DNA of 64,000 nt from Omphiscola glabra (Eukaryota > Mollusca > Gastropoda > Lymnaeidae): the NCBI GenBank assembly GCA_964017045.1, contig OZ024809.1:25667618-25731617 (forward strand), written 5' to 3'. Made by a program: the position numbers and the translations under genes. The notes below the pieces were generated by a model. That model was not told where the DNA came from, did no database searches, and worked only from the letters and a program-made list of their open reading frames with translations. Shown here piece after piece: positions 48,408 through 60,000 of the stretch; position 1 is the first letter of the stretch, and every line of letters starts with the position of its first letter.

Positions 48408-48675
48408 GGTTACCGGAAATTTGATCGAAAGAAATTTCGTCGACGGAAAATTGATCGACGGAAATTTGATCGAACGGAAATTTGGTCGAATCTTTTTTTC
48501 AGTTCACACGTTAAAATTTTCGTCAAATTTCTTTTTGAACGCACTGTAATAAATAGTAAAACAAAATAATGCATCCAAAAATAAATTTGAAGCAAAATCT
48601 TAACGTGTGAACTGAAAAAAAGATTCGACCAAATTTCCGTCGACAAAATTTCTTTCGATCAAATTTCCGGATACG
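48408..48675. mobile_element. fold-back MITE with 9-bp target duplication (Mutator-like)
   Basis: Two long inverted arms of roughly 80-110 bp share CGGAAATTTGATCGAAAGAA, TTTGGTCGAATC and TTTTTTTCAGTTCACACG. A 9-bp duplication AAAGTATTG flanks it at 48399-48407 and 48676-48684. Nine-base duplications and long terminal arms fit the MULE superfamily. The whole element would fold into a single hairpin. Confidence 0.82.
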
Positions 48676-48689
48676 AAAGTATTGTTGTT

Positions 48690-48985
48690 AAAAGTGATTG
48701 GACAACTAGCCTAACAGCACATCTTGTTTTGTAAACCTTACTTTTGCCTAGTCCCCTACTGTCCAAGTGATTTGACAACTAGCCTAACAGCACATCTTGT
48801 TTTGTAAACCTTACTTTTGCCTAGTCCCCGACTGTCCAAGTGATGATTTGACAACAAGCCTAACAGCACATCTTGTTTTGTAAACCTAACTTTTGCCTAG
48901 TCCCCTACTGTCCAAGTGATTTGATAACAAGCTTAACAGCACATCTTGTTTTGCAAACCTTACTTTTGCCTAGTCCCATACTGTT
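48690..48985. repeat. 73-bp tandem repeat, 4 copies
   Basis: The unit CAAGTGATTTGACAACTAGC through CATCTTGTTTTGTAAACC and TTGCCTAGTCCCCTACTGTC repeats between the two convergent genes. From 48986 to about 49720 I see no features other than poly-purine stretches. Confidence 0.93.
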
Positions 48986-49725
48986 AAACATTGTGATCAA
49001 AGATGCCAAGAGCTGTGATATCTTTCAAAAGAAGGATTTCCCACTTAAATGATTATTAAGAGCAGAGAAATCAATCAAAAACGGAAGACAGTAACCCAAT
49101 TGCTCTGATATAAAATAAAAAGGTCTAAACATAGATCTTGTATTAAAGATAAACAAATAATTTCTCCAAAAACTAGAGTGAACAAGTTTTAAAAAAAATT
49201 CTTTTGTTCATGAGGATTTTATTAAAATATTTTATGCTATTTATTCGATATTTTAAAAAATATGATTAATTGTATGGTCTGAATAGACAATAGAAGTAAT
49301 AAACTTTTTTAAATTGAAATAGTCCATAATTTTCTCCCTTCCAAATCAATGATCCGCTGATCTATCAGTGGAAATAAACGCTTTAAAAAATGTGGTTAAT
49401 TAAAAAATAATTGTATCTCAATTATAGGTTTGTGTCTTGAGTCTTATTTTAAAAAAGGAGGGGGAAGTAGCCCCCCGGGAAGTGGTTGCAATGGAAAAGT
49501 TGATATGAGGGGAAAGCAAATATACTGAGATGTTATAATGTTATGGTTGGGTGGGGTGGGGGAAGCTGCAGACTGCCTCAGAAGTCTCTGACAGTGACTA
49601 GGGGAGGGGGGAGACTGCCCAACAGTCTATCTGTCTCAGAGGATCTAGTTGCTGTTTTTCTAATACTTTTATTTAAAAAAAATTAATTTTAAAAAACTGG
49701 GAAACATCATTAAAAACAATTATTT

Positions 49726-49731
49726 TTTATT
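49726..49731 (-). terminator. ZC3H13: candidate poly(A) signal of the ZC3H13-like gene
   Basis: On the minus strand AATAAA occurs about 150 bp after the stop codon at 49878-49880. It would end the transcript in a short 3'UTR. Confidence 0.45.
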
Positions 49732-49877
49732 GAAAACATTGGTTATGGTACAATAAAATTTCAATCAGACTTGTCGAATTTATCTCTTTCATCAATGTCA
49801 CTAATTGACTTTATGTTCTCACCAAGGACTGTCTCCACATGGAATAGACTACACACAACGTCAAAGCTGACTTTGTC

Positions 49878-52800
49878 CTAATTTATTGTCAAAATGGATG
49901 ATTTTTTCTGTTTAAACAGCTGCATACTAAGTCTGAAATTTTCAGGGTCCAGAACTCCTGATGGGTAGACAGCACTCTGGTCATACTTCTGGAAGTGGGT
50001 GAAAAAACGTTTGTGTTAACAAGCTAAATATGAATTATACTAAACAAAAATATGAATTATACCAAACAAAAATATGAATTATACCAAACAAAAATATGTT
50101 TTATACCAAACAAAAATATACAGCAATGAGATTTTATAATTACATAATGCTTTTATTATAATATTTCAACATCTCCAGGTCTGTGGTGTGAATAAAGTTC
50201 ACAAATGAAAAACCAAAAGAGTTCAATATTTTCTCTGAACAATACTTCCACAATATTTAAAGTGTTGCTGCCCATTCAACCGCTGTGTGTTACAGCAAAC
50301 CGCTGTGTGTTACAGCAAACCGCTGTGTGTTACAGCAAACCGCTGTGTGTTACAGCAAACCACTGTGTGTTACAGCAAACATATTGTTGGGAATACAAAA
50401 ATTCCTTATATATAATTTTGTATTACCAGCACAATGTTTGTGGTAGCACACAGTTATATAAATATAAACAACAAACTTCTCAGGGAATTTAGGGTAATCT
50501 TACACAATTATTTGAAAGTTGACAGAAGTGAGTTATAGTAAGCCCGCTATTAATTTATGTGACACTGTCACAATGAGTAAGCATATCTCTAAACTATTAT
50601 AACTACAATAACAGAAGCTGTTAAATCAATGAGCCAATAGTGGCAGTCAATACAGATGTCAATGAGATAGTAGTGGCAGTCCATACAGATGTCAATGAGC
50701 CAGTAGTGGCAGTCCATATAGATGTCAATGAGATAGTAGTGGCAGTCCATACAGATGTCAATGAGCCAGTAGTGGCAGTCCATACAGATGTCGATGAGCC
50801 AGTAGTGGCAGTCCATAGAGATGTCAATGAGCCAGTAGTGGCAGTCCATACAGATATGATAAATTGAGGTTAGATAAGATGACTCCAAAATGTGTGTGCT
50901 TTTAGGAGGAGGGAAACACGATCCAAGGGAGTGTGTATAAAATACGGCAAATTCAAAGAAGTGTACAATAGTTTGGATACAACTGTTACATGAAGAAGCA
51001 ACAACTTACTGGGTCAATCCTACACAACTGTCTACGTATCTCAAGATCTTTTCTGGCAGTCAAAGCTCGTCTGAATAGCCCAAAGTTGGCCAGGAGCCCT
51101 GACCTCTCCAAGGCTTTAGCTTTATAGAGTTTGTGATAGGCTGACGTGCCGCTGTACAGCTTAAACTCAGGTTTCTGAGCTTGTGTCAGACACGGTGTCC
51201 TGGCAGGTTTGGCGATGTCAGTCCGTTTAGACAAGGACTTATGGGAGGAAGTTGTCAGTGGCTTGGACGGAGCTGTCACCTCACTGTTTGAGATCAAGGG
51301 TTTAGTGTCAATGGAAGGCACCTCAACTTTAAGTATGTTCGCAGAAGTGGACCGAACTTCAGCATTGGCTATTTTGTCTTCCTGTGAGCTTGTACTAGTT
51401 GGAGAAGTGGTTTGTTGATCTGGAGAGTTATCTGCCTTTGTTTCTTCTTTCAATTCTGGGGATGTAAAAATCAAGACTTGTAACCTTACATTGCTCTGAC
51501 TTAATTATTTCTAAAATCCCATAAACGAACAATTAATAAATTTTAAAATTTAAATTGACAACAAACCCAGTTTCCTTTACTTCAAATGTCTTAACATTTT
51601 TTCCTCCTAAAAATTCAGTGGCCATTTTTAAGAAAAAGGTCAAAAGGTCTGCAAACCTGAAGGTTTCTCAAGAGCTGCAAGGTCCTCCAGCTGTTTTTGA
51701 CATATGACCTGAACTTCCTGATACAACTTGTCCCCAGCATAAGCCTGTGACAGCCCCATTTCAGCAAACAAACTGGCGGCTTGGAACCTCTGGAACACAG
51801 GGGCGCTTGAACTATCTGGTTTACTGGCCGGCAAGAGGCTTGCCATGTCAATGTCCAGTATCCCGACGATGGTGCGCTTTGTCAGTCGTTCACCCTCCTC
51901 ATCAAGGTCATTCTCGTCAGAAGAGATTTCTTCATAGCCCTCATCATCAGTGTTTCGCTTTCTCTTCTCCTTAATTGGTTTCTCTTTCTGTATGTCTTCA
52001 ACGATTTTCAAATATGGGATGTTCTTTTCTAAAGTAGGTCTGTAGCAGAAAAGTTGACATTATTAACATTTTAATTCATTTAATTGTCAATATTTATGGT
52101 GAAACTGACTATGAGTAAAGGGAATCAGTGATACATTTATAATGGTTTCAAACACTGTCATGATATGTTGGCCATTGGCAAACTCCCTTTCCCGATCCCG
52201 TGGCTCACACAACAATTGGTATTACTAAAATTGTCATTAACATAAGATTCTTTTATTGATCAAAATAAATGGATATTTTGTTTCCTTCATTGTACAATAA
52301 TAACAAAGCTAGGATGGGACTTAGTTTGCCAAATGAATGAAAAATGAGCAATGCATTTGCGATATAACAATCTCAAACATTTTTTTTTAAAAAAAGCTAA
52401 TGTATACATGGCCATAATAATAAAAAGGTAAGAAAAGAATTGTATATTTAAATTGAAAAAAAAAAATGATTTAACTTACAAAACTCTGAAGTATAAAATA
52501 AAAAAGATTATGATTATAATATTTCTGTTTCCTTTAGTATAATGTGAGGATTGAGGAAGTTGGTTAACTAAAGATAAAAATAACATAGCCATTTATAAAT
52601 TTAACAACAGAGTTGGCGACAGACTGCCATCATACTTTTCTTGTAAGGCCTCCACCATGTTCCTAGAGTCTTGGTCCTGCCGAAGGTCCCTCATTTCTCC
52701 ATATCTTCCTGTCGTGGCTGGGCTTCTCCTGTTCCTGGGAAATTCTGGCTGGTGGTCAAGGTCTTCCACTTGATGCTAGGAGGACAATGACCAAAGGAGT

Positions 52801-54058
52801 TTTCCAATAATGAGGAGAATCAAAGCACAGAATGTCACAATAATCAATCATCAAGAAAATGAATAAACCTTCACAATAACCAATCATTATGAAAATTAAT
52901 GAACCATCACAATAATCCATGTTTTGAACTTGAGATCTATGATCTATTGACTACAAAAAATATTTATAAAAAAAATTGCCCAGACTTTTTCAACAGTTTT
53001 TCAACAGGTACAACAAAATATGATGAATGTTTAAAAAGGGATTTCTCAAAGCTATTTCAGCTAATTTATTAGAAATATGAGCGCAAATTAAGAAACAGTT
53101 CTAACCTTTTTAGACTTGCCATCAATTAGAATGTTATCTGCATCATCATCTTCTGACCAGTCACTGAACACATCTTGTTGGCCATCATCTGGTTTCAGGA
53201 AAGAAACAACATTTTCTGATTAGTCATTAAGTTAACAACAACACAAAATGTTAATAATCAAATAATAAAGTAAAAGAAAGGTTAAATAGTGCAGCTGGCT
53301 TTGACTTAAAAAGTTACCAATACCATTTTCTTTCAATCTCATACAATGAATATTCAAGATTGTATTTATGTACATAACTTACAGACATTTTATAATCTAT
53401 TTTGGGTGACTACAAATTTGTTGGGCACATCTAGAAATAAGATGGTGTCTAGGAATTTCTAACATTTGATTTCTCATATCCCTAATATCTATATTAAAAA
53501 AAGGAAAAAAACAGTTTCCAAATCATATAGTTTCCCCCCACTATAGGCATATTTAATTAACAATAAAATTAATCAACAAGAAAATAAGTTCTTAACTGCC
53601 TAAAAATTGGCCTTTAAATAACACAATTATTAGTTTACTGGAAATTTATAGAAAAGAAATTTGTCTAATGGAAAACACTTCGATGAAAATGAAACAATGT
53701 GAAAGAGCCAACAAAAATTATTTTTATCAAAAAGTTTACATTCTTCCGAGTTCTCACGCGCAACTTCCATTAAAAAAAGAAATCTCCATGTAACAAATTT
53801 AATTCTGTTCGCAAAATTTCAGTTTTAACAAACATGCATTGAACTATTTTCCTTCTAAGAAATTGTGTTCACACGAATTTCCAGATTCTGTTACTGCTAA
53901 TGACATATGTCAAAAATGAGGGAAAAGTTTGAAAATAAAAAGTTAAATAATGAAAGATCTGACAGTGTGAAAATGGTTGTTTTAACATCACTCACCTAGT
54001 CCATCTCCCAACATGGCTGCAGCAATGTCCCCTCCTTCAAGTTTGGCTGGCAAAGATT
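49878..54058 (-). CDS. ZC3H13: ZC3H13-like gene, conserved C-terminal exons
   Basis: Exons are 53996-54058, 53106-53188, 52636-52775, 51657-52039, 51010-51455 and 49878-49988 with a TAG stop. They carry the acidic SDWSEDDDAD motif, the DIDMASLLP motif and a helical domain (FQAASLFAEMGLSQAYAG ... YQEVQVICQKQLED) joined by a Ser/Thr/Pro-rich linker in 51010-51455 to GLLANFGLFRRALTARKD and RRQLCRIDP. The last exon gives LSMQLFKQKK near the C-terminus. This block is the part shared by insects and vertebrates and is the strongest evidence for the name. Confidence 0.92.
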
Positions 54059-57000
54059 CTATTAATAAAAAAATAATCTGTGCCATTAAATGTGTGTCTG
54101 ATTCACTTTATTAAATCATTCATTACCAGATAACACCTCCCTTTATTAAATAATTCATTACCAGATCACAATTCACTTTATTAAATCATTCATTACCAGA
54201 TCACAATTCACTTTATTAAATCATTCATTACCAGATAACAACTCCCTTTATTAAATCATTCATTACCAGATCACAATTCACTTTATTAAATCATTTATTA
54301 CCAGATTACAATTCAATATGAAAATATTTTACCAACTCTTGCTTCAACACTTTATAGCCACATGACCCCAGGGGTGTGTGAATCGTGTAGCCACAAAAAT
54401 TACTCAATAATCTGTCCTTCTAATGATTTTACTTTGCTCTTAAATGATTAACCTTCAAGTTAAACAATAGTTGTTGGTAATATAGTCTAAGAAGTTTCAT
54501 CAACTTTTCAAAGTTTTCACACCTAATACAGTCGAACCCGGTTACGTCGACGGCCACGGGGTATGCCAAAAGGCGTCGAGATAGCCGAGGATCGAGATAA
54601 ACGAAAACCAATATGGCGGCAATATATTAACATGTGCTTGAAATGTCTTTATACACATGATGTGCGTTAATAAATGAGAATGTACATGCACGTGTTTTTG
54701 GAGGTTTTTTTTACACAACAGCGTTGCCGTTATTTGTTTGATGAAGCGATCGGCATGCTATAAAAATGTACATACATGTTTGCTAACAACATGTTCGCAG
54801 TTATCGTATGCCCGTATACTCAGTCGCGTAGCGAGGGGGGGGGGCAAGCGGGCATCATGCCCCGGGCGCTACTCACAAAGGGGCGCCAAATAGTATATTA
54901 TACATATAATATTGTATGGTTTTCGAATAGATGGGGGGGGGGGCGCTAAAAAGGTATTGTGCCCCGGGCGCGAGTTAAGCTCGCTACGCCACTGCGTATA
55001 CTATTGCTTTGTGTTTTCATAAAGAGATCGCTGTAACTGTAGTGGTAATATTTAACATGACATAGTCACAACACACTGTAGTCCGCCAACACGTCTGTCC
55101 GTGCTGTGACGTCATTATTTCGCTCGGCGGAACCAACCCTCCCCCATCCGCAGATAGTTAGTTCACTGTGACACACAAAGCAACAATATGACCATCACGA
55201 TCAATACGATACGTTGCGGTGATATTTTTATAACCTTTGACACACCTACCAATCCCCCTACCCATGGCCGGCCTTTGGCCACTGCAACCTATGCGGCCGC
55301 AATGGGCCCCGCACTTTCATAGGCCCCGCCCCGAAATTATGTTCTAATACAAAATCTTAATTTTCACTTATTATCCTTATTCCTACCCAGACTGGGCCCC
55401 GCGCAATCCGTTTCACATAGGGCCCCGCAATTGTTAGGGTCGGCCCTACCCCTACCCATGTGTCTCGTATGCTACAAATTTCCTTGACAACCAACAATGC
55501 ACTGCTAAGATGGGATTGTCGATACAAACGCGAAAATATGGTAGTGAGATGGGGAAGTGGCATCGATAACTAACTTTTCAAAAGCTGGCGATTGGTCACG
55601 GGGATCGAGATAACCAACGCTAAGTGGCAAATTTGGCCCTCTTTTGTGCTCGAGATATTAGGGTTCGGCGACATAAAAGAATCGACATAACCGATGAGAA
55701 AATGCTAAGACAAAGAGAGAATTTGGCGGTTCCACTTCAAAAACGTCGACTTAATAGGGTTGGCGAATTAACCGAGGTCGAGATTAGCGGGTTCGACTGT
55801 AATTGCAATTTCATTGGTTCGGCTATATATGTGTTTTATCCCAACTTGGGAACCCTTGTGAATGCCATTTATAGATGTTTAATCCTATCACTATCAATAG
55901 TTAATGAAGAGACATGTCAATAACCATTCATCAGAATGTCTGAAACTGGTTTAGACACACATTACTAGCAAAAAAAATAATTTAAAAAAAATTAATTTTC
56001 GGGTCCAACTTTTGAAAAATTGGATTTTTAAGAGTAATATGATAAAATGTTTATATTTTAAATCAAATTTATTTTTAAATTCTTCTATTTGTCTTATAAA
56101 ACTTATTATTTGTTGTGTGTCATAACCTATTTCAGACTTTACAGATGAGGATAAAAAGATTGGCATTAAATTAAGTTTATATGTGAACAATATTTTGACT
56201 GACCACTGTCCGAAGATTTCCTTCTACGCTTCTCATCAACACCACCACTGTGACTGCTCCGCCTTGACTCTGAGTCTGATCGAGTGTGAGACCTTGACCT
56301 CTCCCTTTTCTTTACCCTCTCATTTGTTTTACTTTTCTTTAAATTAAAAAATGTAACACAACATGGGCATGTATTATGTACAAATGGACGACATGCTGTC
56401 AAGAGTTATTCCTGGTATTCAAAATAGTACAATAATAAATTAACACATGATAGAAATTTTTATCTAAAAGTAAGAGCCACCAGAGTCATTATTTTATCCT
56501 GAGTTTGAACCTTCATTAAATTTTGTTTGTATCCAAATTCTACTAGTACCAAAATGCACTAGGATGTGTTAAGTTGTCTCCAACTTCTAGTAGCACCAAA
56601 ATGCACTAGACTGGTAAGTTGTCTTCAACTTCTACTAGTACCAAAATGCACTAGAAAGCTGTATTAAGTTGTCTCCAACTTTTACTAGTACCAAAATGCA
56701 CTAGGCTGTGTTAATTAAAACTGTACCTCATATCTCCTGCTGTCGGTGGGCCTCCTCCTGTCTCTGCTGGGGGAAAGAGATTTGGTGCGATCTTGGTCTC
56801 TTTCTTTTTCTTTATCCCTCCCAGCAGATGGAGCCGGTGAGTGGGAAGACTTTCCAGGAGACTTGGCAGTGTCAATCAAACGTTTACTAACAGTAGGGGA
56901 CCTTGCAGAGGCTCGTTTCAACTCGGGAGATTTTGAAGACCTTTTTGAAGATTTGGTTTGTGAGTGACGTGAGTCTCCACTTTTTTGAGAACCTTTTGGT

Positions 57001-60000
57001 GAAGGAGTTCTAGATGGTTTTTCTCTAAAATTGATAATTTCATTGTCAGATTATATTTACTCTATTTTTGTGATTAATTATTTTTAAAATTTAATTAAAA
57101 TTCCAGCTCAAGTGTGATACTATCAGCAAAGACACACACACACCCTTAAACTGAAGTGCTCACAGTATTTAGATCACTTGTTAAACTTTATTTTTGAGTA
57201 ATCATTAGAATAGTTTGTTAGCTAAAATACAACTTTAAATTAAATCTATTAAATTATTGCCAAACATTTGTGTAAAAAATTAGTATTATACATTTGCAAG
57301 CAATAAAATTGGAGGGTCCATTGTCTAGATCAGCGGTTCTCAACCTGTGGGTCAAGATCCTTTGGGGGTCGAATGATCCTTTCCCAGGGGTCGCCTAAGA
57401 CCATCAGAAAACACATACTCTACATTTATGAAGTAGCCATGAAAATTATTTTGTGGTTTGGGGGTCGCCAGAACAACGAGGAACTGTATTAAAGGGTTGC
57501 AGCATTAGGAAGGTTGAGAACCACTGGTCTAGATTAAAAAAGCTCTACTGGGGAAGTTCTATCAAAAATACATGACATAAATGTTTAAACCACATGAGGA
57601 TAATATCTGAACATGAACTAATCCAATAAAATACTTTTACACAAAATTGTTTTTGACTTAGATCACGTTTTTTTTGTTGTTTTTTTTACAAATATTTTTA
57701 CAAAAGTCAGCTTCAAAAAACATCAATTTTAATTAAAAATTTCTCAGCTTTATCAAAGATCAACTACTTCTCAATCACATAAAAAATAATTAAATAAAAT
57801 CAAATAATTTTATATATTTAAAACTTACTTTCCAGGTTCCTCCTTTTTCCCAGACTTATCATCTTTATCCTTGACCGATTCTTTCCCCTTGTTAGTTTCA
57901 CTGACTTTGGAGACTGTTACTTTTTTGTCTGGAGCCCTCAGTCCCCTGCCTGCAAGCCGGCCTCCAATCACAGGTTTGGCCTTATCAGAACTTTTAGATT
58001 CTTCTGTTTTCTTGGGGCTCTTCTTACCCCCAAAACTTTTGGTCGGCTTTTTCTTGCTAACCACAGTTTCAGTCTGTGAGAACAATGTGGCAAGTGACGG
58101 CTCATCCCTGGCCAGGGGGGACTCCTCTTTTCCAGATTCGACTTTCACCACTTTCATGACAACACTCTGCTTGCTGCCACTGCCAGACTTGTCAAGGTTT
58201 TTAGATTTTGCATCTTTGTCAGACGGCTTGTCTCTGGATGAGGGTTCAGCTGTCAATTTGGTGCCACTTCTCTGCAGCTTGCCTTCGGAGCCGCCGTCAT
58301 CTTTTCCACTTTTGCCATCTTTCTCTTTAGAATTTCTCTTAGATAGCGTTTCTGTGGAACCCTCTCTCTGTTTCCAGTCACGCTTCTCTCCTCCTTCTTT
58401 TACACCCAACTCATCACGAAATCCAGGTGCTTTCTGCTGGGTCCTGTCCCGTCCGTCAGGGTCAGGAAGAAGAGCAGATTTACCTCCCTCTCCTCCTCCT
58501 CCAAGATGTGGCAAAAGTCTTTCTCCTCTTCCTCCACCCCTTCTATCATCTCTCCCTCCACCAAACTCCCTTCCACCATCCTCTCTGAATCCACCAAAAC
58601 TTCCTCTGCCGTCTCGACTAGCCTCCCAACCATCTCTAAATACATCTCCGCCGTCCCGTCTTCCTCTCTCCTCCCAGTCCCGTCCTCCTCCACGACCTGG
58701 CCCTGAAAATTCAAGATATGCATATTGAGGTATTTGAAACGTGAGTCGATAGGGTTAATCAGATGGGTCTTTTTAGTGTCAAGTTATTGGAAAAGGCAAA
58801 AATCAAGTTAAGACAAAAAAAGGTAATCTTCTACAAGCAATAGACAAAGCTGAACTCTAAAGGAAAAACTGACTAAAAACAACATCATGCAGTCATGCCT
58901 TTCATAAACATCAATTATGTTCTTACAAGGCAGCTAAGAAAACACCATGTTCATATACCATTCTACACATATTATCTTAGGTTATGTTTTTGAAGCATCA
59001 TCTGCTACTGGTATGTTTCAGCAAAATTTAGAATATCTTTAAGTATTGAAAGGGTTTAACTTTTCTACTGCTCAACAATTGTACAATACATTTTGTGTTA
59101 ATATTGGAAAAATAAGATTGAAACAAAGTAGTTTGTGTTTTTTTTTTGTTGTTGTAAATATTTTGATAGTTGCACTCAAAAATGTTTTGAAATGAAATAA
59201 ATGAATTCACTCTACAACACCTGAGAGGTCACCACGCCCCCTTCCCCTCTGGTCAATATTCTCTCTTTGACCTGGCCTGTCAATCATATCAGTGCCTATG
59301 AATAAAATGAGACAAAACACATTTGCTAGAGGTTCCTAAAGAGGAATGCAGCTAAAACATGGAGACAAGTGGAATGAGCAGTAAAAAAAAAGGATTACTA
59401 GTAAGCTACAGGGTTAAACCTCACATCAACATTGAGACACCAGAAGACTCTCTAACATTTCTAATAGGTCAATTTAAATATTCTTTCTGTGCAAAGATGA
59501 TCAAAATACTCTCTACAAAATGTAACCTATAATATTTTGAGACAATAGATTATCATGATAAACTATCCAAAATCTCAAAATTCCAATGCTGAGATAAGAC
59601 TTAAATTTTTCTGGCTCTTCATGAAACGAGTTCAGCAACAATATTTTTTCATTAACCCCTGAAACTTATCCAGCCCACATAACCTTTCAGATAAATGTTT
59701 TTGTAAAATTTACAAATTGTGATTGATTATATCTTAAAAGCCTTTGAAAATTAATCATCAGTGTACAATTTACTAACTGTAATAATAATGAAAGCAAATT
59801 CAAAAAATTATTCCACTGCTTATTTTCCAATTAAAACAAAAAAAAATTCTGTTCAGCCCTATGCACAAAAAAGGTTGCCCACCACTAGATAAACCAATAT
59901 AACCACATTAAGGATGAAATAATTTAGGCTAAATACTATCATGCCAGTGTTTTTAATATGCCATTTTTCAACTTGAATTTTTATTAGATTTATCTCAAAA

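Larger units (their letters stand above)
54539..55799. mobile_element. pogo/Tigger-like non-autonomous element, 1.26 kb, with nested insertions
   Basis: The left end CAGTCGAACCCGGTTACGTC and right end CGAGATTAGCGGGTTCGACTG are inverted repeats beginning CAGT, flanked by TA at 54537-54538 and 55800-55801. This is the layout of pogo/Tigger elements. Subterminal GTCGA/CGAGAT motifs recur near both ends. There is no transposase. A hAT miniature element (54821-54994) and probably a second element (about 55265-55446) have inserted in it. Confidence 0.83.

Noticed and set aside
51209..51418. Short plus-strand frame opposite the ZC3H13-like C-terminal exon
   Set aside because: It is antisense to a conserved exon and has no similarity of its own.
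57871..58728. A 285-codon plus-strand open frame rich in Ser, Pro and Leu
   Set aside because: It is exactly antisense to the 874-nt low-complexity exon of the ZC3H13-like gene. The minus-strand reading has matching splice phases on both sides.
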